NCBI RefSeq assembly: GCF_001447195.1
Contig: NZ_LFRI01000386.1
Span: 62,001-126,000 of the forward strand
DNA: 64,000 bases
Direction of reading: 5' to 3'
Origin: Aquabacterium parvum
GTDB taxonomy: Bacteria; Pseudomonadota; Gammaproteobacteria; Burkholderiales; Burkholderiaceae_C
Position 1 is the stretch's first letter, and each line of letters starts with the position of its first letter. The notes under the pieces were generated by a model that worked only from the letters and a program-made list of their open reading frames with translations, searched no databases and was not told where the DNA came from. Of the stretch, positions 57,663 through 64,000 are shown in pieces. The translations under genes were made by a program, and so were the position numbers.

Positions 57663-58418
57663 ATGTGCCAGCTGTTGGGCATGAGCGGCAACCAGCCCAC
57701 CGACATCGTTTTCTCGTTCTCCGGTTTTGCCACGCGCTCGGCCGAACACGCCGACGGCTTCGGCATCGCGTTTTTCGAGGGCCGGGGCCTGCGTCATTTT
57801 GTCGACCACCTGCCTGCGGCCGAGTCGCCTGTGGCCGACCTGGTCAAGCGCTACCCGATCAAGAGCAAGCAGGTGATCGCGCACATCCGCAAGGCCACGC
57901 AGGGCGAGGTGCGGCTGGAGAACTGCCACCCCTTCGTGCGCGAGCTGTGGGGGCGCTACTGGGTGTTCGCGCACAACGGCAACCTGGTCGACTTCAACCC
58001 GAAGCTGCACGCGGCCTTCAGGCCCGTGGGCGACACCGACAGCGAACGTGCCTTTTGCTGGCTGATGCAGGAGCTGGCCAAGAGCCACGCCAGCCTGCCC
58101 GATGTGGACGAGCTCACGCGCACCCTGGGCGAGCTGGTGCCCCAGGTGGCGAAGCACGGCACCTTCAACTTCCTGCTCAGCCAGGGTGACGCGCTGTGGG
58201 CGCATTGCAGCACGCACCTGCACCACCTGGTGCGCCAGCACCCCTTTGGCGTGGCGCGCCTGCAGGACCAAGATGTGGAGGTCGATTTCGCCGAGCAGAC
58301 GCAGCCGGGTGACCGTGTGGTCGTCATCGCCACGCAGCCGCTGACGCATGGTGAGCCCTGGGTGGCGATGGCGCCCGGCCAGTTGCTGGCTTTCGTCGAC
58401 GGCTTGCCGCGCGGTTGA
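57663..58418 (+). CDS. Class II glutamine amidotransferase (YafJ-like)
   Basis: A 251-residue enzyme with the nucleophile Cys2 exposed after Met removal (MCQLLGMSGNQPTD). RYWVFAHNGNL and HIRKATQGEV form the glutamine pocket. It lacks a synthase domain, so its acceptor is unknown. The ATG follows GGAGTTTTCC. A TACACT -10-like element lies at 57607-57612. It faces the methyltransferase end of the polyene-type operon. Confidence 0.88.
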   Translation: MCQLLGMSGNQPTDIVFSFSGFATRSAEHADGFGIAFFEGRGLRHFVDHLPAAESPVADLVKRYPIKSKQVIAHIRKATQGEVRLENCHPFVRELWGRYWVFAHNGNLVDFNPKLHAAFRPVGDTDSERAFCWLMQELAKSHASLPDVDELTRTLGELVPQVAKHGTFNFLLSQGDALWAHCSTHLHHLVRQHPFGVARLQDQDVEVDFAEQTQPGDRVVVIATQPLTHGEPWVAMAPGQLLAFVDGLPRG

Positions 58419-58440
58419 GCGAGCAGGCCCACGGGCCCAT

Positions 58441-59325
58441 TCAGCGGCGCAGCGACATCGGCAGGGGCAGCCCCGCCGCCTGGAACCAGTTGGCCAGGGC
58501 CAGCAGGTCACGCTGGTGCGAATCAGACATGGCATGGAAGGCCTGCCGGATGGCGTTCATCGTGCGGGCGCGCGAGGTTTCATCGCTGATCCGCCTGCGC
58601 AGGATCACCATGAATGGCGCGAGCGCCGTGACATGGGTCAGCACGTTGCGGCCCAGGCTGGAGGTGGCCTGCTCCAGCTCACGCAGGCTGAAAGCCGCCT
58701 TCAGCGAGTTCATGTAGTCCTGCGTGAACAAGGGGCTCTGCTCAGACTCCCGGTCGTGCACGAGGAAGTCCAGCGTGGCCTGGCGCCGCAGGCGTCCGAA
58801 GTCGGCGAGGAAGACGCCGCCGTCCGCCCGCAGCACCCGGCTTGCCGAGCGGGTGGCCTGGCGCAGGTCTTCCACGGTTGGCAGGTGATGCAGCGACAGC
58901 GTCGAGAAGACGCCATCGAAACTGGCGTCATCGAAGCCTTCGAGCATGCGCATGTCGCCCTGGATGAGCTGCACATTGCGCACGCCTTGCTGGTCCAGTG
59001 TGTGGCGGGCCTGGTGGAGCATGGTCTCGGACAAGTCCAGCCCGATGAATTCCGTCTCGGGGTGCAGGCGCGCCAGCAGCGACAGCTGGTTGCACGGACC
59101 GCAGGCCAAGTCCAGCACGCGGCCACCCCGGCGGATGGTGCAGGATGCCTGCATCGCCAGGTACAGGTAGATCGGCATCAGCGGGCCGTTGTCCGCGCCG
59201 GAGCTGGCGAACGCCAGCACTTGCGTCGGTTCGTCCATGACCAGGTCGGGCTCGGGTTGCCGCGCCCGTTCGCGCGGCGTCAGCCGATCCAGCAGCATGT
59301 GCATCACCATGCGTGGCGCGGACAT
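58441..59325 (-). CDS. SAM-dependent methyltransferase, class I
   Basis: A 294-residue enzyme. RVLDLACGPCNQLSLLARL is SAM motif I, EFIGLDLSETML is motif II and FDGVFSTLSLHHL the later part. It is the distal gene of the leftward ACP/ketosynthase set and may methylate a product of it, as is known for aryl-polyene clusters. It starts 93 bases after the MipA gene ends. Confidence 0.85.
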   Translation of the reverse strand: MSAPRMVMHMLLDRLTPRERARQPEPDLVMDEPTQVLAFASSGADNGPLMPIYLYLAMQASCTIRRGGRVLDLACGPCNQLSLLARLHPETEFIGLDLSETMLHQARHTLDQQGVRNVQLIQGDMRMLEGFDDASFDGVFSTLSLHHLPTVEDLRQATRSASRVLRADGGVFLADFGRLRRQATLDFLVHDRESEQSPLFTQDYMNSLKAAFSLRELEQATSSLGRNVLTHVTALAPFMVILRRRISDETSRARTMNAIRQAFHAMSDSHQRDLLALANWFQAAGLPLPMSLRR

Positions 59326-59418
59326 GCGGTGGCCCTTTCCTTCTCTGCGTGGTGGTTGCGCATGGCTTGCGTATGGACTGCGTTCTGACTGCGTCTCAGG
59401 TCGCGTCCATGGCTGCCG

Positions 59419-60342
59419 TCAGCGCATCAGATCCTGCGGGACCATCTCCTGGGACTTCTGGAAGACCCAGAACAGGGCGATCCCGCCGAAGAAGTTCTGC
59501 TTGCGTTCGACCAACGGGCTGTCGATGAACCGCGCCCCTTGCAACTGCGCGGTGCCCACGAAAGCGCCCGCCACGATCTGGTCGAAGCGCGCCAGCAGGC
59601 CCGTGCTGATCGTGGTTCCCGCGTAACCTGCGCCGGTGCGGTAAGCGGGGCGCGTGGCGGTCGCTTCGTCGCTGCGAACCTGGTAGTAGTAATTGTTGAA
59701 GGTCGCGCTCTGGAACTTCACGCCCACATCGAGCCCGAAGTCGACGCGGACCCCACCGATGTGCATCGGCTCGATGATGCGCAGGGTCGGGTCGCTGATC
59801 CAGCCGGCCTGCTCCATGCCATGGCGGTCGACGCCCATCGCATGCCTGATCGGCCAATGCAGGCCCCAGTAGCGGCCGTTCTCGCGGATGAGGCGGTACT
59901 TGAGCGCGGGCCCGAATTCGACGATGGGAGGCAGGTCGCGCATGCCTTCGCGCGCGGTGCCGGAAGACTTCACCGGCAGCACGCCGTTGAGCGATAGGTC
60001 GAGGCGCAGCTTGTCGGTGTCGATGAGGCCGAGGCCCACGCCTTCACGGTTCGCGCGCAGGCGCTCGCCCCGGTAGATGAAGTAGGGCAGGGGCGCCACG
60101 TGGGTGCGTTGCACCGACGAGCCGAGGTAGGCCGGCGCATGCACGACGCCGACGCCCAGCCCCCATTCCCAGCGTGGCAGCTCCGTCGGGGCGGCCTCAT
60201 TGGCTTCATCGGCCTGGGCGGCGCTGGCACTGGCACAGGCCAGCATGGCCGCGCCAGCGCAAACAGAGACGCATGAAGCGCGGCTGAAAATGCGGCGGGG
60301 AAGGCTGCCGGCAACGCGGCCTGGAACTGCGGATCGCATCAT
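59419..60342 (-). CDS. MipA/OmpV-family outer-membrane protein
   Basis: A 307-residue protein with a signal peptide ending near ACASASAAQA. The mature part has the MipA pattern: WGLGVGVVHAPAYLGSS, PYFIYRGERLRANREGVG and a C-terminal beta strand series. MipA-type proteins scaffold murein enzymes or act as outer-membrane channels. It overlaps the dehydratase stop by four bases. Confidence 0.85.
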   Translation of the reverse strand: MMRSAVPGRVAGSLPRRIFSRASCVSVCAGAAMLACASASAAQADEANEAAPTELPRWEWGLGVGVVHAPAYLGSSVQRTHVAPLPYFIYRGERLRANREGVGLGLIDTDKLRLDLSLNGVLPVKSSGTAREGMRDLPPIVEFGPALKYRLIRENGRYWGLHWPIRHAMGVDRHGMEQAGWISDPTLRIIEPMHIGGVRVDFGLDVGVKFQSATFNNYYYQVRSDEATATRPAYRTGAGYAGTTISTGLLARFDQIVAGAFVGTAQLQGARFIDSPLVERKQNFFGGIALFWVFQKSQEMVPQDLMR

Positions 60343-60872
60343 GGTTGGGGGTTTCCTTCCTGTTCTTGCAATTGCTTGAGCACGTCCTCGCGCGGCAGGT
60401 TGACGACCAGTATCTCGATGGACGCGATCTCCTTGCCGTCGACGCGCAATTCGGCGCTCACCTGGGCGGCGGTGGGCGACATCTGCCTGGACTTGACCTC
60501 GACGTCGACCCACTGTTCGGGCCGCACGGGCAGCTTGAACGAGCACTTGCGGATGCCCGCGAGCATGCCGATGTGGTCGGCACCCATGCTGCGGGCATAC
60601 GGGTCTCCGGCGAACATGCCCGCGCCCGCCACCTGCGCGGTGGCTTCGACCAGCAGCGCACCGGGCACGACCGGCATGCCGGGGAAGTGGCCTTGCAGGA
60701 TCGCCAGGTCTCGGCGCCACCTGACGCAGCCGATGTAGTGGTTGTGCGCGAGAACCCGCACGCTGTGCACGAACTGGATCTCACCCCGGTGGGGCATCAG
60801 CGCCAGGATGTCCGACCGCTGGAGCTCGAAGGGGTAGGTCAGGTCGTTCATGGAATCGGCGGGTGCTGGCAT
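60339..60872 (-). CDS. FabZ-like hotdog 3-hydroxyacyl-ACP dehydratase
   Basis: A 177-residue hotdog-fold protein. LALMPHRGEIQFVHSVRVL is the beginning, with the catalytic-loop phrase GHFPGMPVVPGALLVEATAQ carrying His and Glu. It would dehydrate 3-hydroxyacyl-ACP during polyene chain growth. A start at 60851 (MNDLTYPF) is also possible; neither has a clear ribosome site. It follows the PAP2 gene by eight bases. Confidence 0.85.
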   Translation of the reverse strand: MPAPADSMNDLTYPFELQRSDILALMPHRGEIQFVHSVRVLAHNHYIGCVRWRRDLAILQGHFPGMPVVPGALLVEATAQVAGAGMFAGDPYARSMGADHIGMLAGIRKCSFKLPVRPEQWVDVEVKSRQMSPTAAQVSAELRVDGKEIASIEILVVNLPREDVLKQLQEQEGNPQP

Positions 60873-60880
60873 GGCGGAGG

Positions 60881-61516
60881 TCAGCCTCTCAACAGCTGCC
60901 TGGGGCGCGTCAGCCAGGCGATGGCCAGGCCCAGGCCGGCGCCAGCACAAACATCGATGAAGACATGCTGTCGCGTGCTGACCGTCGAGTACGCGATGGC
61001 GATGCACCAGGCCACGCTGGCCAGACGCCAGGGCCAGCCGCCGCCCGTCCAGGGCGTCATCCAGTGCAGCCAGATGCCGGAGAACACGGCGGTGGCGACG
61101 TGCAGCGAAGGGCAGGCATTGCCTGCCGCATCCACGCCCTTGAGGATGCCCATGCCCGGATGCTGTGACCAGTCCACGTGCGTGGGCGGCACGGCGGTGG
61201 GCCAGACCAGGAAGGTGCCCAGGCCCAGCAGGCACAGCGCCCCGATGCTCAGCCCGTAGCGGACAATGTCTTCGCGCGAGGTCATCAGCGCCACGGGCAG
61301 CGAGACGTACACCCACAGCGAGACGTAGACCCACACCGTCCACGGTTGCAGCGGGATCCATGCATCGACCGGCGTGAGCGGCATCTCGGTGACCGCGCCG
61401 CTCGGGTTCTTCAGGATGTGGAGGTAGGCCGTGAAGAACAGGCTCATGAAGGCGGTCGAGCTCACCGCCTTGAACCAGAAATGTGGCCAGAAGCGGGCCA
61501 GGCCTCGTGCCGACAT
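60881..61516 (-). CDS. PAP2-family membrane phosphatase
   Basis: A 211-residue membrane protein with about six helices. CPSLHVATAVFSG and STVSTRQHVFIDVCAG are the PAP2 motifs with the two catalytic His and Arg; the first motif KxxxxxRP is weak. Members dephosphorylate lipid phosphates. Its ATG overlaps the ketosynthase stop as TGATG. An 18-base tandem repeat gives WVYVSLWVYVSL in one helix. Confidence 0.85.
   Translation of the reverse strand: MSARGLARFWPHFWFKAVSSTAFMSLFFTAYLHILKNPSGAVTEMPLTPVDAWIPLQPWTVWVYVSLWVYVSLPVALMTSREDIVRYGLSIGALCLLGLGTFLVWPTAVPPTHVDWSQHPGMGILKGVDAAGNACPSLHVATAVFSGIWLHWMTPWTGGGWPWRLASVAWCIAIAYSTVSTRQHVFIDVCAGAGLGLAIAWLTRPRQLLRG
61298..61333. repeat. 18-base tandem duplication inside the PAP2 gene
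   Basis: CAGCGAGACGTACACCCA at 61298-61315 is followed at once by the same unit with one change (C to G). It keeps the frame and doubles six residues (YVSLWV) in a membrane helix. Confidence 0.85.
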
Positions 61517-62784
61517 CAGGGGGCGGCCCGCCGCGCGATGAGGCAGGCATTGCTGCCGCCGAAGGCGAAGGAGTTGGACATCACCGCGTCGAGGTGCTGC
61601 CCGGTGCGGGCGGTCAGGGCCACGTGATCGAGCTGGCAGCGCGGATCAGGCTGGTGCAGGTTGGCCGTGGGCGGGATGCTGCCCTGCTGCATGGCCATGA
61701 TCGCCATGCCGAATTCCACCGCGCCACCGGCGCCGATGAGGTGGCCGTGGACGGCCTTGGTGGAGCAGACGGGCAGCGAGTCGGCTGCATCGCCGAAGAC
61801 GGCGCGGATCGACTCGGCTTCGGTCACGTCGCCCGCATCGGTGGCGGTGCCGTGCGCGTTGATGTGGTGGATGTCGGAGGGCGCCATGCCGGCGTGCGCC
61901 AGGGCTTGGCGCATGGCTGCGACCTGCCCGCCCACCGCCGGGGCCGTGAGGTGGTGGGCGTCGCTGCTGGTGCCGTAGCCGGCCAGTTCGGCCAGCGCGG
62001 GCGGGGCCTGGCGACGGCGTGCGTGAGCTTCGCTTTCGAGCACGAGGGCGGCGGCACCTTCGCCCAACACGAAGCCATTGCGTTCAACCGAGAAGGGCTT
62101 GCAGCTCGCGGCCGGGTCTGCAGGGTCGGGGCGCGCCATCACGCGCAGGGCGTTCCAGGCCACCATGCAACCCGCCGTGAGCATCGACTCGGTGCCAACC
62201 ACGAGGACGGCATCAAGGTGGCCGTGGGCGATCGCGCGGGCGGCCTCACCCAGCGCGATGGCCGAAGAAGCGCAGGCCACGGCGTAGGTGTTGGTGGCGC
62301 CGCGCAGCCCGTGCCGCATCGACAGCGCCGCAGCGGGGGCGTTGGCCATCATGCGCGGCACCGAGAGCGGGTGCATGACGGTGGCGCTGCGCCCGGTTTT
62401 CTCGGCGTTGGCCAAGGCCTGGAAGTAGCGCGAGTACATGGCGTCGAGCGTGTGGGCCCCTGCGAAGCCAACGCCCGCGTGCACGCCAAAGCGCAGTGGG
62501 TCGGGCACCTGCGTGCCATGGCCCAGGCCAGCCTGGGCCATGGCTTCCTGGGCGGCCACGAGGGCGAGCAGGGTGGCGCGGTCCAGCCCGGCGAACTGGC
62601 GATCCAGCAGGCTGAGCGGGTCGGTGTCGATGCTGGCCGTCAGCAGGTTCGGCAGGCCCGCGCAGATCTCGGCGGCAGCGGGGCGGACGGCGCTTCGGGC
62701 GGCCAAAGCGGCCGCGAAGGTGGTGTCGCGGTCAAGGCCCAGAGGGGTGATCATCCCCAGGCCGGTGACGAACACCTTGTTCAT
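61516..62784 (-). CDS. Beta-ketoacyl-ACP synthase (FabF/polyene type)
   Basis: A 422-residue condensing enzyme. The nucleophile Cys is in TYAVACASSAIALGEA near residue 172, His in INAHGTATDAGD near residue 310 and the second His in AVHGHLIGAGGAVEFG near residue 345; the C-C-bond-forming triad is complete. Start overlaps the ACP stop by four bases. It sits with ACPs, dehydratase and COG4648, the set found in aryl-polyene and related pigment clusters. Confidence 0.92.
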   Translation of the reverse strand: MNKVFVTGLGMITPLGLDRDTTFAAALAARSAVRPAAAEICAGLPNLLTASIDTDPLSLLDRQFAGLDRATLLALVAAQEAMAQAGLGHGTQVPDPLRFGVHAGVGFAGAHTLDAMYSRYFQALANAEKTGRSATVMHPLSVPRMMANAPAAALSMRHGLRGATNTYAVACASSAIALGEAARAIAHGHLDAVLVVGTESMLTAGCMVAWNALRVMARPDPADPAASCKPFSVERNGFVLGEGAAALVLESEAHARRRQAPPALAELAGYGTSSDAHHLTAPAVGGQVAAMRQALAHAGMAPSDIHHINAHGTATDAGDVTEAESIRAVFGDAADSLPVCSTKAVHGHLIGAGGAVEFGMAIMAMQQGSIPPTANLHQPDPRCQLDHVALTARTGQHLDAVMSNSFAFGGSNACLIARRAAP

Positions 62785-63071
62785 GCCTGGCCAGCGGTCA
62801 GGCCCATGCTGCTGAGGTCAGGCATCTGCCCGCCATGGTGTTCGCGGATCTCGGCCTCGATGGCGGCGACCATGTCGGAAAATCCCATCTCGCGAAAACG
62901 CATGGGGTCTTCGATCTGGAAACCGCAGCGGTCCTCGATCTCGAACAGCATTTCAACCAGACCCAGCGAGTCCAGAGAGAGGTCGGCCACCTTGAGATCG
63001 GCCTGTTCGAAAAGCGCGGGATCAGCTTTGGCGTTTTGGATCAGGTAGTCGCGGATGAGGGTGCTCAGCAT
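62781..63071 (-). CDS. Acyl carrier protein 1
   Basis: A 96-residue carrier protein with DLSLDSLGLVEMLFEIED, where Ser of DSL takes the 4'-phosphopantetheine. It starts the leftward operon and is divergent to a second ACP 216 bases away. Confidence 0.9.
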   Translation of the reverse strand: MLSTLIRDYLIQNAKADPALFEQADLKVADLSLDSLGLVEMLFEIEDRCGFQIEDPMRFREMGFSDMVAAIEAEIREHHGGQMPDLSSMGLTAGQA

Positions 63072-63286
63072 GGCCAGCCCTGCCGGGTCTGCAAAAAATC
63101 GAACTGAAAATCGTAGCACATGCCCTGGGTGAGGGGGGCGGTTTCGAAGGCCGATGCCCCCATTGAAGGGGCTGCGCAAGCCTTCTCGCCGATACAATCG
63201 TGCGTTTGACACCGGTTCGCCCAGGGAGGCGAGCGCGAACCGTCTCCGGCGCCCCTGCGCTGCGGTTCCACCCGATTCATCACACC

Positions 63287-63568
63287 ATGACAGCAGAGCA
63301 AGCCGCCTTTGACCTCGCTTTGGAAGCCGAGGTCGCCAGCCTGATCGTTTCCTCGCTCAACCTGGAGGTGTCGGCCCAGGACATCGACCCCCTGGCCCCC
63401 TTGTATGGGGAAGGCCTGGGTCTGGACTCCATCGACATCCTGGAGATCGCGCTCGTGATCTCCAAGAAATACGGCTTGCAGATCAAGGCGGGTGACAAGG
63501 ACAACGTCCGCATCTTTGCTTCCTTGCGCAACCTGGCCGTGCACATCTCGCAGCATCGCCAGCCATGA
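63287..63568 (+). CDS. Acyl carrier protein 2
   Basis: A 93-residue carrier with GLGLDSIDILEIALVI, Ser of DSI as the phosphopantetheine site. It differs clearly from ACP 1, so the locus uses two carriers, as in aryl-polyene clusters (ApeE and ApeF). Its stop overlaps the next start by four bases. A TACAAT -10-like element lies at 63193-63198. Confidence 0.9.
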   Translation: MTAEQAAFDLALEAEVASLIVSSLNLEVSAQDIDPLAPLYGEGLGLDSIDILEIALVISKKYGLQIKAGDKDNVRIFASLRNLAVHISQHRQP

Positions 63569-64000
63569 TCATCACCGGCAAGGGGGTGGCTTGGGTGGCG
63601 GGCGGTGCCGTGGCGACGGCCTACCTGTACCTGTGCTTCCTCGTTGCCGCCGCCCCCCAGCCGCCTGGCTGGGCGGTGCTGATCGGCTTGTTGCCCATGG
63701 CCGCGTTGATGTTGCTGCAGGCCTGGCACGTGCGTTGGCGATGGCTGGCCCTGGCCGGCTGCGCGGCCTTGTTCGTGGGGGCCTTCATCGGCTGGGAGAT
63801 GGTCCGCTCGCACGTGGCCTGGGTGTACTTGGCGCAGCACGTGGGGGCCATGGGCGCGCTCGGGCTGATGTTCGGCATGACGCTCATGGGCCGACATGCC
63901 GACGCCTTCTGCTCGCGCATCGCGGCCTTCATCACGCCTGAGCCGCTCGATGCGGCCTACCTGCGCTACACGTGGCGGGTCACGCTGGCCTGGACGGTCT
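63565..64000 (+). CDS. COG4648-type membrane protein (partial)
   Basis: The frame begins at the ATG overlapping the ACP 2 stop and runs off the window (about 145 residues seen). Several hydrophobic helices (VAWVAGGAVATAYLYLCFLV, WAVLIGLLPMAALMLLQAW) and ending TWRVTLAWTV agree with COG4648, a membrane protein coded behind the second ACP in aryl-polyene loci. Function unknown. Confidence 0.75.
   Translation, partial: MIITGKGVAWVAGGAVATAYLYLCFLVAAAPQPPGWAVLIGLLPMAALMLLQAWHVRWRWLALAGCAALFVGAFIGWEMVRSHVAWVYLAQHVGAMGALGLMFGMTLMGRHADAFCSRIAAFITPEPLDAAYLRYTWRVTLAWTV

Overview
High-GC bacterial chromosome segment, gene-dense, with no rRNA or tRNA gene, CRISPR array, transposase or integrase that I could find. 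Gene content and order (recA-recX-sucC-sucD, a MetH that lacks its homocysteine domain, FabZ/KS/ACP/COG4648 polyene-type genes, a Bordetella/Comamonas-type porin, NMT1-type ABC transporter) point to a betaproteobacterium of the order Burkholderiales, most like the Aquabacterium/Leptothrix/Comamonadaceae side. This placement is inference from gene families, not from a search.

Layout. 1-5 kb: end of a MarR regulator, cobalamin-dependent methionine synthase (C-terminal half), YdcH/DUF465 protein and a patatin phospholipase, all leftward. 5-9 kb: SOS-regulated recA with recX, then succinyl-CoA synthetase sucCD. 9-14 kb: TerC-family membrane protein followed by a Ser/Thr kinase, PP2C phosphatase, double-FHA protein and metallo-beta-lactamase-fold hydrolase, which read as one phospho-signalling operon. 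14-17.9 kb: an accessory island with an MNT/HepT toxin-antitoxin pair, a second two-gene module with a DUF6036-type protein, a CcdA antitoxin with a decayed ccdB, a sigma-54-driven type IV pilin and a GSU2403-type nucleotidyltransferase with a palindromic, apparently leaderless promoter. 18-21 kb: transketolase and GAPDH. 21-32.7 kb: an S8 protease with a GlyGly-CTERM-like tail, SPOR protein, BirA, SET-domain protein, TopB, AMP nucleosidase, an orphan HigA, a Crp/Fnr regulator and PurT.

32.7-40 kb: sensor kinase/response regulator pair, then a 320-base gap holding a promoter, four consecutive hairpins and a terminator on the + strand, which I read as an undescribed small RNA. Then an NMT1-type ABC transporter operon, a divergent porin and MTA/SAH nucleosidase. 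40-44.5 kb: an unusual leftward set of two OmpR-type regulators with damaged receiver domains flanking an Ala-rich protein, a Sbal_3080-type lipoprotein and an orphan FlgH, with a 5'-truncated histidine kinase facing it. 44.5-57.5 kb: SDR plus Baeyer-Villiger-type monooxygenase with divergent TetR, aquaporin, NnrU, SbmA/YddA-like ABC exporter, DUF4238 protein, a tightly coupled ene-reductase/TetR/YciI/Tag operon behind a strong inverted repeat, a truncated glutathione transferase, LysR and SSB.

57.6-64 kb: glutamine amidotransferase, then the start of a fatty-acid-like biosynthetic locus of aryl-polyene type: ACP, ketosynthase, PAP2, hotdog dehydratase, MipA/OmpV and methyltransferase leftward; a second ACP and a COG4648 membrane protein rightward, running off the window. 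The best candidates for something new are the structured RNA at 35.1-35.3 kb and the FlgH/lipoprotein/two-regulator operon at 40-43.4 kb.
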